From positions 1,736,001-1,800,000 of the forward strand of contig OY987243.1 of NCBI GenBank assembly GCA_963920765.1: a DNA stretch of 64,000 nucleotides. The letters run 5' to 3'. Below the pieces are notes generated by a model. It ran no database searches and was not told the DNA's origin. It saw only the letters and a program-made list of their open reading frames with translations. Of the stretch, positions 24,139 through 45,007 are shown in pieces. The stretch is from Ulota crispa. Lineage: Eukaryota > Streptophyta > Bryopsida > Orthotrichales > Orthotrichaceae. The translations under genes and the position numbers were made by a program. Numbering within the stretch: position 1 is the stretch's first letter; each line of letters starts with the position of its first letter.

Positions 24139-26075
24139 ATGGCTTCTTCGTATTCAGCGAGCTGTGTCCTGACACCGTCCCATGCCGTGTTGCGCGTCCG
24201 CGCTCCATCTCACGACGTGCTGCATTCTCGCAGCAACGCCGGCGTTCGTCCACTGAAACTGTCTTTCAAAAGGGGGCCAGGCTTCGAAAGTACAGTTGGA
24301 AAACAAGCCACCTTTCTTTGCGTTAACACCGCTTCGTCAATCTCGCTCCAAAAGGACCAACGCCCCACAACAATTGGGCCGAAGCCAAGGGTGATCCTCA
24401 TCGCCGGTCCCACTGCGTAAGTTTCACTTTTACGTCAAACACTGCTTCTCTTACGTAACATTTATAGTTTTTCTAGTTAACCTCCTGAAACTAACACTTT
24501 TTGTCGTCAGTAGGTTACTTCGATGCTGATAATACTCGGTAAAGTAGAACTCAAGCTAGCAGTTGTGATCAAGCTATGCACGTCCAATCAGCTACTTGAT
24601 CATATTTTCATGTACATTCAATAGATTTGCTTTTCAGACGAACTTGCTTATTTCAAAGCGCCAAAAGCATGGCAATTGAGTGCAGTGAGCTAAGTTGAAA
24701 TCTAGGACTGACGTAGATCATTATGAGGTTCCTGATAGGCAACTGGTAAAGTGCCGTTATCTTGAAATAGTGACGAACACGACGATTGATATACCTTTTA
24801 AAGCTTCAGCCATGGCTGACGAGGAATTCGTGATTCTAACAGGGTAGGGAAGACACGCCTCTCGATTGGACTAGCCAAGGCCTTGGGAGGCGAGATCATC
24901 AACGCGGACTTGGTGCAAGTGTACCAAGGCCTGGACGTCGGCGCCGCCAAAGCATCTCTGGAGGAACGACAAGGCATCCCGCACCACCTCCTCGACGTCA
25001 TCCCGCCCACCCGGGACTACACCTCCTCGGAGTTTCTGCTCGCCGCTAGGAGCGCAACCGAGCACATCCTGGCCAAGGGTAAGGTCCCCATCGTCGTGGG
25101 CGGAACTGGAATGTACATGCGCACGTACGTGCACTACCGGCACGACCTCACCTCTCACCCCTTCGACGGAGAACTCCACGCACAATCGAGGGACTACGAC
25201 TTCCAGAGCTACTTCTTGTATCAGCACCGCGCCGACCTGTACCCGCGAATCGACATTCGGTGCGAGCAAATGGTAAGTTCGAGCTTAAGTCTTAGTACGC
25301 AGAATCCAGCATGCTTGTGATTTGTAGTGTTACCTCTGCTTGATTCTGACAGCTATTGAACGAGTAGCCAATTCCAAGCAGGTAACTCTAGCCGTTCTAA
25401 TTACATAATAAACATGTGTAACCTTGACGTGCACCATTTCGCAGTACCTCCACTACCGTTGCAAAAATGCTTCTGTTTCTGCCAAACAAACTCACTTGCC
25501 TGTGTGTTCGGCATTGGCAGGTGCCGGCTCTACTGTCCGAGACCTCGTGGCTGATGAGCCTGGGGGTGGAGCCAGATAGCAACGCGGCCGCTCGGGCGAT
25601 TGGGTATGAGGAAGCCATGCTGCTTCTCATGGACGCTCGCAAGAACGATGGATACATGTCGGAGCAAAGATTCCTGCGGTTCTTGACCGATTTTCAGTCG
25701 AGCTCCAAGGAGCTGGTGCGCAAGCAGATTGCCTGGTTCCGGTCCGAGTCCCGGAGCGAAGTGCGGCAATTCAAGTGGATAGCAGCTGATGGGTCGCCGA
25801 TGGAGAACATGGTCGAATGCTTGGCGGAGGAGTATCAGAGGGTGCCTGGGGCGTCGACGTCACGAGTGTCTTCGGGGCAGGACTTGCGGAATGCAAGCCT
25901 GGTGGAACAGCGGCGCTTGAAGCAATACAGGGCCGCTCTCCGCGTCTACTCCAACCCTGCTGCAGTTGCCGGCACTCTTGCTTGGATCAGAAACACTCAA
26001 GCCAGAGCTGCCCTTAGCAAGGGAGCTGCCAAACTCAATGAGGTCCAGCAGTCAGTTTGTCATCGCCTCACATAA
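24139..26075 (+). CDS. tRNA dimethylallyltransferase, IPT9-like, shortened
   Basis: Three exons: 24139-24416, 24843-25272, 25521-26075; GT-AG introns, 1263 nt, 420 aa. The first about 85 residues are Ser/Arg-rich and look like a plastid transit peptide. The P-loop GPTAVGKT (90-97) is split by intron 1. GGEIINADLVQVYQGLDVG and VPIVVGGTGMYMR follow, then the IPT9-type segment DYDFQSYFLYQHRADLYPRI and the C-terminal part with ARAIGYEEAM and WFRSE. The enzyme adds dimethylallyl to A37 of tRNAs and is a source of cis-zeatin-type cytokinins. Between GGTGMYMR and DYDF only about 20 residues remain; IPT9 proteins known to me have roughly 100 there, including the ND-(x)-R-RALE-like helix. The reading frame is intact, so it is either a divergent active form or an early pseudogene. 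IPT9 is the best family match. Confidence 0.85.
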
Positions 26076-26772
26076 AAGAGAAGTTGTTCCTGTTAAAAAG
26101 ACATACCCTGGCGAGTTTTTTAAAATATGGATTCATTACGACTGGTATCGACTCCGGTCGATTTCGTGTTAGAAGTGGTGGATGTTTATGACACTCGCAG
26201 TTTTGAAGCCAGGATGCCTCGATCCGTAGAAACAATGTAAGAAAACTTGACTTCCGAAATAGTGGCAGTTTGGTGAGGATTCATATGAGACGAGTTAGTT
26301 TTTTTTTGTTTCACTGTTAGTACAAGAGACCTGTTCCTTATCAACCAGCTTTTCAATGGTGCACCATGATTTTTCAGAATGTTTTAAATGTTTATTAACG
26401 GCATCATTTATGCTATTGGAAGCAATCCGAAAAACACTTTCTGACTAACACAATCATGCAATATGTGTACAAAATGCCCTTTCTACAGTGTATTATCAAG
26501 TGTGTTTAGCAATAATTTTCAATACAAAACAATATTTCTTGCAGTATCGAGCAACCAATGCCTTGAGCAATCTGTTTGGTTGCACTAGTAATTCAATTTA
26601 CCATTCAGCAAGTGACATGCATTCATCATCCATGTATCTCTTTTGCGTTGTAGCGCACCCTCACAAACTCAAGTGACCATGAGTTTAAGCTGTTAGTTTT
26701 GGTTCGATGTTCACATTTGTGCATGATTGGAACAAACTTCACTTTGTAACATTGGCCTCCTAAGAAGACTTC
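26076..26772. other. 3' flank of the IPT9-like gene
   Basis: Probable 3' UTR, then AT-rich DNA. No gene recognised. Confidence 0.45.
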
Positions 26773-27021
26773 AACGCGTTATTAGTTAAATTGGGAAAAA
26801 CATTACATTTTGGGACTTTGGAAGGTTTTAGGTGATCACCTAAAATCGAGTTTGCAACGTTTTCCCTCTTCACCTGAAAGCAGGAATTTGCAAGGAAAAA
26901 ATCTTAGTAGCTCATATTGAATATGATACCTTCTTCAAATTTGATTTAAGGTAACTTTTTGGGTTTAGGATGGAGTAAAAATGGTACCTCCGTTTTTTCC
27001 CAATTTAACAAATAACGCGTT
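26773..27021. mobile_element. MITE, AAATTGGGAAAA family, intact copy (249 bp)
   Basis: Inverted termini AACGCGTTATTAGTTAAATT and reverse-complemented AACGCGTTATTTGTTAAATT. The interior aligns with 20999-21182 and 28039-28296. No coding frame. Confidence 0.75.
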
Positions 27022-27562
27022 CTTATTTGAAGTAGGCATAAATTATTAATAAGCATAATCCTCCATTTACCATCTAAAGGTACTCTTGTTGTGGATAACC
27101 AAGCTTGCATAAGCAACAAACCTCGAAGATTATTGGGTGTTTGATGTATATTAAAATATTCGCTTCCTAATCATTTTGGAGACAACAATTAAAAGGAAGC
27201 TCCAGTTCTTTCTCCACAAAAAAAAGTATAACAACACCTTCCAAAATAACATTTTTTTGAAAACATATACCTTGAATGTCCTCCAAAATGGTCATATGGA
27301 AGAAGATCAACAAAAGTGCCACCTTTGCACTTGTAGATAAAATCAAATACCAAAAACTAAATAAGTACAAGAACAAGAATATTTAGCAAAATTTGTGGAT
27401 ACATTGCCATATACCACACAAAAAGGTAGCAGTGAACAAACAAACCTTATTTGATCTTCCTTTGTGTAGCATTCCAAAAAACACAGAACACAAGATGGAG
27501 CAATTGCTAAGTTTATTTTCGTTTCTTTTTCATTTCTATTCATTGTTTTGGACTCCCTCAAG

Positions 27563-27933
27563 AATGCTTTATTTATTAATTTGAGAAAAAGCGTACAAAG
27601 TGGGACTTCTGGTTCTTTTTTTTATAGAGAATGTCATATTCATTGAATTGAGAATCTGTTGACTGTTTTCTAATGAAATGAAATATATATTTTCTAGAAA
27701 CACGCTCTTTTTGGACAAAAATTTCATTAACTTTTGAAATTTTAGACAAAAAAAAAAGTTCATTAACTTCTGCAATTTTGAACATAATTTCATTAACTAG
27801 GTTTAAGGTGACCTCCTTAATTTAATGAATATGGTTCCATGTGATTCATTAACATAAATTAAGATGACTATTTTGGATTAAGGTGAGGTACAAAATGATA
27901 CCATCGTTTTCTCAAATTAATGAAAAGCACTTT
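27563..27933. mobile_element. MITE, TTAATTTGRGAAAA subfamily (371 bp)
   Basis: Termini AATGCTTTATTTATTAATTT and reverse-complemented AAAGTGCTTTTCATTAATTT. CAAG flanks both ends (27559-27562; 27934-27937), a possible 4-bp duplication. The interior is the inverse of 28671-28989, for example AATCTGTTGACTGTTTTCTA and its complement. Confidence 0.7.
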
Positions 27934-28038
27934 CAAGGTCTAGGCTGGGGCTAGTTTGGATGAGTTTTAATTTTTATTAGATTTTAGTTTTGTTTTTGTA
28001 AAAAAAACTGGTTTTTGGATTTCTACCATTTTGTAGTG

Positions 28039-28296
28039 AACAACATATTAGGTAAATTGGGAAAATGGGGGTCCCAATTTGTACGTCATCTGGATCCAAA
28101 GAAGTCACCCAAAACCAGATCCAAAGGTATCAGATTTAGTTTGAACCATTTAGATTTTTTCCCTTGCAAATTCCTCCTCTTAGATGGGGGCATGTGTACA
28201 AAAAAAAAACATTGAGCTCAGATGTAAGTGATCTCCTACAACCTACAAAAGTCCCAAAATGTACCCTTTTTCTCAATTTACCTAATATGGTGTTAT
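28039..28296. mobile_element. MITE, AAATTGGGAAAA family (about 258 bp)
   Basis: Ends AACAACATATTAGGTAAATT and reverse-complemented AACACCATATTAGGTAAATT. Interior as in 19911-20158. Confidence 0.72.
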
Positions 28297-28670
28297 TGTT
28301 GCTTTAAATGACGATGCAAGGGGTTGACTCTCTCTATACAGCATTCTTCAAAGGGCAAGTTTTTTTTTGAAGTGTTCATTTGGAGGGTGGTGTCTACTCT
28401 TTCTTTTGTGCAAAATTACATGGATTTCGATAATAGAAGTGTCAACGTTTAATTTATTTGTATTCAAAAAAAATGTTTCAAATTTTGTGTAAACAAGATT
28501 TATTGCTTGTGCAAACTTGAATGATCATATTGATGGCATCCATGGACATCAAACAAGAAGGTTGTAATTGATGAGTTGTCCAAGTGAGAGAATTCAATAT
28601 CATGTCAAGATTTGGATCATTAGAATTTTTTTGAACCCTCCACAAGGCTCTTAAGATTTGACACTCTTAA

Positions 28671-28989
28671 GAGCATTATTCATTAATTTGGGAAAAGAAG
28701 GGGTTCCATTTTGTACTTACCTGAATCTGAGATTGTCACCTTAATTTATGTGGAACCATGTTTGTTAAATTCAAGAGGCCTCTTGAAACCTGCTTAAGGA
28801 ACTTTTTGTCCAAAATTTTAGATGTTAATGAATTTTCTATACAAAAAGAGCATCTTTTTGGAAGATGTATATGTCATTTCATTAGAAAACAGTCAACAGA
28901 TTCCCAATTCAATAAACATGGCGTTCTCTTCCAAAAAAGCCTGAAGTCCCACTTTGTAAGCTTATTCCCAAATTAATGAATAACACGTT
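28671..28989. mobile_element. MITE, TTAATTTGRGAAAA subfamily, inverted copy (319 bp)
   Basis: Ends GAGCATTATTCATTAATTTG and reverse-complemented AACGTGTTATTCATTAATTT. CTTAA lies on both flanks (28666-28670; 28990-28994). Opposite orientation to 27563-27933. Confidence 0.7.
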
Positions 28990-29604
28990 CTTAACATTTA
29001 TTGGGCCTAGAGTGGGTATATTAGAAGCATGTGTGAAGTGTCTCTTTCTTATATGATTTTCCTATTGTACATCACAAAAACTATGAATAGAAAATGGCAA
29101 TCTAGTACTATATCACAATTTCTTAATTATTCTCCTACTATTGTACACAATCAAAACTAAGTGTTACCCTCACAAGTACTAGGTTGAAGCTTTTAATATA
29201 GAGAAAAAGGACCATGGTAATATGTACATGTAATTGTGACCCCCTATGAAAATTGGACATGCCAATATGAGCCATGACTGTAGTCAAAGGCATAGTAGGG
29301 TGTAAGGAATTTTTGTTATCCTAAAGTACAAATTAAAACAATTAAGGAGACCCCTTGAAAGGGGTTCTTAGGGGCTTGTGGAGGGCTCATATTTTTTCTA
29401 AAGCAACCATGTTTTGTTTCATATGTGACTCCAAAGTCTAATTCCATAATGATATTTTTTACATTTCATTTGATTTTACAACTTAGACTCCACAAGGTAT
29501 AGACTGATGCTTTCAATTTCATGTGCCATAATGTATATTGCAATTAATGATGTAAAAAACCCAACAATTTGGAGGTGCTATTTTCTAGCAATTCCAATAT
29601 TTAA
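28990..29604. other. AT-rich intergenic
   Basis: No gene. The 29340-29385 part (CCTTGAAAGGGG, GGGCTTGTGGAGGG) weakly resembles arms at 46895-46930 and 47297-47340, possibly remnants of one repeat. Confidence 0.35.
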
Positions 29605-29956
29605 CCCCTAAACACTAGGTTCGCCATCAGAACTTGCCCCTCTATAATTGCTCTACAATGTTTTACAATGGTGTGACAAGTGCTCATCCATTATACTACT
29701 ATATTCAAAAGTTGCAAAAATCAACAACATGGTGACCAAGCAATATGGGACATAACACCATATCTATGAATCTTCTCACAATTTGGGTTACCAAAAAATA
29801 TGAGTGCATTTGGTGAGGCTATTTTTGGCATTCCATGATGGACCAAATATGCATGCTCACTTCTATAAAAAATTGGTTGAAAAGCAGGTTTCCATTCTAC
29901 AAGCATTTTTTTTTGTTATAGAGCGGACGTTTTTCATCCTCCAAGGCGTCTAAGGG
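29605..29956. mobile_element. TTAA-flanked piggyBac-like MITE (352 bp)
   Basis: TTAA at 29601-29604 and 29957-29960. Termini CCCCTAAACACTAGG and reverse-complemented CCCTTAGACGCCTTGG. No coding frame. Confidence 0.6.
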
Positions 29957-30654
29957 TTAAAAACAAACATCGTTTGTGCAACGCACTTTTTCAATGCAGT
30001 TCGAACAAATTCAGGGTTAACTAATATGCTTCCTAGTAACTACACCCACAGATTGAGCCCCACACCATGCCTGCTCAGGGTTTCCAAAACCTAGCTCACA
30101 TTGACCAGTTCAAATTGAGTCCAGATTGCCAAAGATCTAAAACCAAAGAACCTACTCAGTAACTCGAAGTAGTCCATCTCAAAATCACATCAGATTCGTC
30201 TTCCACAAAGAATCAAGGGAGACGGCAATGCCTGGAGTACAAATAATGTCCAGGCCTCTGACTACAAAGCGATCACAGTAGCTTTCAAACTGATATACCG
30301 GTAGTAGCACTAGCAGCTACATGAGTAAACATTGACACCTAATCTACAATTTGGTGGACATCAACCAAACCTTAAATTTCTTTTCTGCTTTCTTGATTAC
30401 TAAAATTCATTATCACCCCAAAGAAAGAGAGAGAGAGAAAGAGGGGTCGTTCTGTGCAAGAGCTGACGGTGATCTTGACGATTAAGGGCACGAGTGACTC
30501 TTGATTCTAATCGAGTAAGAGTAACGATAAATCCTAATTGTAGCTCACAGAACAAGTTTCTACAATACTGGCTGCTTGTGCACAGTAAGTCGAGATATAT
30601 GGTTGTCATCCTTATCCTGCCCACAGGTCAGTGGTGTAGACCTATTCCAGTGCT

Positions 30655-40203
<9,549 letters not shown>

Positions 40204-40714
40204 GATGCTACCCTTTCGCTCTGTGTCAAGAATTCGACCCCGGGCACTCACAATCTGACTCTGTAAGCTCCCATAAAAGTTTCACCTCGACACCAAGTAC
40301 AGCAACCTGTAAAAGACGATCCTGCTCAACAAGCCCTCAACCTCATCTTTGCAGCCAAACACTCCTTGCACACTGGTTTTCGAAGTTTTTCTTGTCCTGT
40401 CGCACTCCGATACCACACGCCTGCAACTCCAACTCTCTCCGTGTAGAATTTAAAAAACGACAGGTATGCAGCATCCCTACAAATGGCGATGCAATTCCGT
40501 GTACACCGCTCGAAAAGCTGCAATCAAATGAGCGGAGAAAGGTAATTAGGGTTTAGAGAGAATGCTTGTTGTTGGCTCTTCTTGGAGCTCAGAAACTGGA
40601 TTGAATGGCGAAGTGATGACAACGGGGCGTAGGGTTTAGGTCGGGCAGTGCCCTCCTTTGGCCCCGCGCTGCCCGATCACAGGGACCCACGGAAAACTTT
40701 TGGATACGCAGTAA
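40204..40714. promoter_or_regulatory. gyrB upstream region (presumed promoter/5' leader)
   Basis: Mixed GC composition between the gyrB start and the first transposon. No TATA box or other element is distinct enough to annotate. Open frames here match nothing known. Confidence 0.35.
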
Positions 40715-41096
40715 GGTAGGTGCACCCATAAGCGTGGAAACAAGGGTTTTGGAGTAGGTAAAACAATTGACCAACTTTGAAAAAAATATTGTAAGATAGG
40801 AAATGGAAATCAAAAATATTGGTATTAATTTCAAGATTTCAATTGCAAATATTGGTTCACAAAGATTTTTCAAAGTCTAAAATCATTGAAATTGTAAGAA
40901 TCATGTGTAAGAGATGCTAAAAAGAAGGCTTGTTGGTTCTTAAATAGTGAGATTGGTACTCAAAACCGTCATGCAATCACCCACAATCATCACTTTGTCA
41001 CTCATAACTATCACTTAAGTACCCATAACCATTTGCTTTTCTACTGACTTTGTGAGTGACGCCCATAGGGACGTCACGCCCATGGGTGCGGCTACC
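40715..41096. mobile_element. MITE of the GGTAGG family, diverged copy (about 380 bp)
   Basis: Left end GGTAGGTGCACCCATAAGCG, right end reverse-complemented GGTAGCCGCACCCATGGGCG. The flanks are TAA/CTAA rather than clean TTAA. Shares tips with 12644-12955. Confidence 0.6.
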
Positions 41097-41610
41097 CTAA
41101 CTTAAGAACCCCTAGAGGATGTTGTTTTGTATACGGACTCCCGTGTTGTATACGGATGGGGTATTTGGATAGCACGTGAATCCCATTGGAGTTGTAAATT
41201 TCAAGCCAAGTCAGAAACATAATACTAGTCAACTAGGATTTTTTGGGGAATTTTTTACATTTGTTGTGAAGTTTTTTTTCAAGTACTAAATGGTTCTCCT
41301 ACAAATACATACAACATTTTTAGTAGGCAATATCCTTTAGGGATTAAGTTACAACGTGTTTGAAAATCTTGTATTTGTAATCCCTAACTGTTCTAAGCGC
41401 CCAAGCCATTTTCACCAAAATCAAGGAGACCTACAGCTTTGATGTATTGTATCTCAGTCAACTGAATGATTCACACAAATTGACCATTGAATGGAAAATA
41501 GTAGAACACCTATTTAAATAACGGCTAGCAAATTTTGAGAACAATTGAATGTAGGAGATGAAAAATAACAACATTTGATCAAACAACATGTGATGGCAAA
41601 ATCTCATAAC
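41097..41610. other. AT-rich intergenic
   Basis: No gene or clear repeat seen. Confidence 0.35.
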
Positions 41611-43568
41611 AAGATCTCAAGATAGTGCACCAAGAAAATCTAGATTCCATTTCTATACTTGCTTCTTATTGATTCCACTAATGTTCAGCAGCTGCTCAAG
41701 CTTGCTATGGACAATTGAAGCATATTCTAACCATTGACATTTACAAAATGTATTAACCCCTAAATGTTTGAGGGTGCCACAGTGGCCAATACATGCTCTT
41801 TTTTGCATATTTGGAGATGTTGCCGTAGGAGGTTTCGGCTAAAGATTTGAGGATTTGGTACTAGCAAAAATATCATCCATTTGAGGCAATCAACGGTTTT
41901 TTTTTTATGAGTTTTGAGAGATTGAGAGTTGTTTGTACGTGACGGAGTGTACAACATATGTATTGTTTCACAGATTCATAAACCGGGAGGAGAGTTGGGC
42001 TTGAAGGTGGCAAGGTGGCCATCTACATTCCACTGTGGCATTCAGCGCGCTTCACATGGCGGGAGTTTGTGCATTCAACAAGGGGGGAGTGGCGCGTAAA
42101 GTGTGGATGCAACATGCACATTCAGCTTGGAAATAATACCGCAAAAGCTGAGTGCACCTGTAGAAGTCAAGGGTTGTCATGGTGGATGCTGCCGGCCTTG
42201 TATGGTTAGGTAGAAATTCAAAAAAAAAGGGCCAGTTCAACAATCATTGTTCAAGCTTTGTCGTGCTGCATGATGAGGGTGCAGTGCAGCAGGCCAATGC
42301 GATAGAGCGTGGGGTTCAAGTTTAGATACTTGGAGTAGTGAGAGATCCTCACCTGAAGTTGCAAAGTAGTGGGCAATTTAGCGGAAATGGTCAAGAGTAT
42401 TCTAGAATGTTGCTTGGATAAGTCCGTCCATTGCCATTGTTGATTGAAGTTGCAAGCATGGCGAGTTGCTCAAGCTATATGAGCAAGATCTTTTGCACAG
42501 GGACCAATGATTCACATATAACAATTGTCCAGACTTGGCGTGTGAAAATTATTGCAAGAGAGAAACACCTTAGTGGTGATTGCAAAACGTGATGTATCTT
42601 GCAATGGAAATTTACAAAGTCTTCATAACAAACTCAAAAAATCAGTGATAAACAAGTGATTACAAGAATGTGGGAGTTCCTAGAGAGGGCCCTTCCACGT
42701 CTTGCCCCCCCCCTAGAAAATTGATGCACACAATGGTACAAAAAATTGGAGCAATTCAAATCTAGAGGAATTATTGAATCAACTGAAGGCCAGTTCTCCC
42801 CTCTTCAATCAATAGAAGGGAGTTTCCCTGAACACACAAGTACTTGTTGTTGTAAGCCTTACCATGGATTGTGACCCCACAACTCTTTTGTGATGTAGCG
42901 AGCCCCCCTCCACTCAACCCAAATCACTGAATCACTGAGGAAAATGTTTGCCCTTGTTGTTTTCCCTCTTCTTACCCAAATGAATTGTCTTGCATTGAAG
43001 TGCCCAAATGCAACGACTCCAAGAATCATGTCGCCTTCACTGCATACCACAATTTCCCATGACATGTGTGAAGTGTGGATTGTTTCATAATCGCGCAACG
43101 ACCCACTTTCTCGCCAGCCGATCATATGACCCTGCCGTCCTTCATGCATGAAATCTACTTCCCCACCAATTTTAGAACGTACCTAAGCACAATTGGCTGC
43201 AAACGTGGCCCAACTAAAATCATAAAGTCGCTCTTCTTCCAGGTGACCCGCCCTCTCATATGCTAATCAGTGCATCCGCCACTTTCATGATCTTTCTGTG
43301 GATTCTTCCCAAAACACCTGCAAACATAGCGCAAAGACAAGGCTCCTCCATCGACACGGCTAGATTGTCAAATTGAACCCTCAAAACGCAGCTTGATTGC
43401 TCAAAGCCGGCATAGGAGTACTCTACGGCGGCTCTAAGGCGGACGCCTACGGAGCCATAGAGATGTTTAAGGGTTAAACAGAGACGTAATTTAAAATCTC
43501 TAAATTTCACCAAGAATATATCAGCGTAAAACAAAAGTTTGGAGACCATAATCCAGAATTTGATGCTG
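41611..43568 (-). pseudogene. Duplicated gyrB exon 1/intron 1 segment interrupted by a TTAA element
   Basis: 41611-41756 and 43474-43568 together align with gyrB 39781-40017 (shared CTCAAGATAGTGCACCA, TTCAGCAGCTGCTCAAG, GGAGACCATAATCC). The piece covers the end of exon 1 and much of intron 1. The coding part has changed codons and a lost donor context. The interruption is the transposon at 41757-43473. Confidence 0.85.
41757..43473. mobile_element. TTAA-flanked piggyBac-like element with GC-richer cargo (1717 bp)
   Basis: TTAA at 41753-41756 and 43474-43477; left tip CCCCTAAATGTTTGAGGG, right tip reverse-complemented CCCTTAAACATC. The inserted DNA is absent from the parent gyrB site, which proves insertion. 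The interior (about 41990-43450) is richer in GC than the other elements and has open frames on both strands (e.g. minus 42859-43149, minus 43256-43549) that I do not recognise; it could be captured host sequence or decayed transposase. Confidence 0.82.
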
Positions 43569-44054
43569 CATTCAATACTTTAAAAACCCCAAATCACTTC
43601 AAGGTTTGTGAGTAGCAAAATTAGATGTGAATGCACATATATGTAAATTATTGAGGACCATATATAGTTCTTTGGATGTTAAGTTTTAGGGTTTTAAATT
43701 GTTTTTGCTTGGAAAACAATGACCAAGGCACAATTGGTGAGGGTTGTCACAACAAGAATCAAGAACATGCTTGAACCCTTGCCAAAAAAATTTCCGCTAC
43801 CACAAAGCAAAAGGAAGCTTACAAGCAATATTGACTGGTTGGACCATGTAAGACATTGCTTACCATCATGCCATGTATAGTGTTTCACCCAATTGAAGCT
43901 CTTGAGGCACTTGTACAACATTTGGCTTGCCTTGCCATTACTTCACTTGCATGTCTTCATAATTGTAGTTTATAGCAAGATCAATAAATTTAAATCCAAT
44001 GCGTCAAAGAAGCTTTTGAAATCATGTGAGAACACTTTTGGTCTTTTAGGGCGT
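43569..44054. other. AT-rich intergenic
   Basis: No gene recognised. Short frames on both strands at 43694-44126 are unsupported. Confidence 0.35.
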
Positions 44055-44058
44055 TTAG

Positions 44059-45003
44059 CCCCTAAAGGACTAACTATCCCCTTGGGGGACAAATGGATTG
44101 CGGGCATGTACCTACAGCTAATTTAATTTTTGTGATTTTTGAAACTTTTATTGAAGGTGGGGATTTCAAAGATCTAAGTGAGCATCTAATTTTTCCTTCA
44201 TTATGACATTTATTGAAGTAGTTATGCATGAATTTCTGAAAAAAGGAGAAGGTGGGTAGCCTAAAAAAAAATCAAATTTGCAATTTTTTAAAATAAAAAT
44301 CTGAATTTCATTCTTTAGATTATTACATATATGGAAATTTTTTAATCATTCAATTTTGATTGATGAGATGAAAGTTATGAGAAGTTTCAGTTTGCAGGTA
44401 GGTATGAGACTCCCAAACCTCCATTCTTTTTGCCCCTTGTAAAATTTGTTGCTTTCCTTTTTTGAGCTCTTTGTGTATTTTTCTTTTTTACTTTTGTTTT
44501 CCAAGTTGTAGTAGACTAAGATTCCTTGATTTTTACCATTTGGATCAAATTAATTCAGATTTTTGAATTTTACATAAATTCTCCAATGTTTCTTAGTGTA
44601 TATGCAAATTTCATGGCCTTACGGCATTGCAAGATTTTACAAAGTATGATCCACACCTCCAATTCATTTGAGAATTTTCCCACATTTACCTAACTTGGTC
44701 TTCTACATGGTAAAAATAAACCTGAACTTTGCGTAGAGCAATTTTTTGATATAGGAGCTATCAAAGGCTTTTGAAATTTTGGGCAACAAGGAAAAAAAAA
44801 AAATTTCACTTCAGATGTCAATATCTCACTCCTCTACTTCTAGAATGAGCTGAATTTTTTCCCACAAGTACCTCCCATAGTCTAAGGCAAGATCCAATGG
44901 TTGAATTTCCAAAAACACTTTTTTTCCAACCTGTCTACTTATTCCCCCAAAAGTGTCAGTTTTCAATGATTTTCAAATAGAAAAGGGCTTGGTCCTTTAG
45001 GGG
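44059..45003. mobile_element. piggyBac-like MITE, GGACC subfamily, flanked by TTAG (945 bp)
   Basis: Left tip CCCCTAAAGGACTAAC, right tip reverse-complemented CCCCTAAAGGACCAAGCCC. Both flanks read TTAG (44055-44058; 45004-45007), in place of TTAA. Because TTAG is not a palindrome, the identical flanks are good evidence for a 4-bp target duplication. Interior homologous to 14014-14932 (inverted). Confidence 0.75.
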
Positions 45004-45007
45004 TTAG

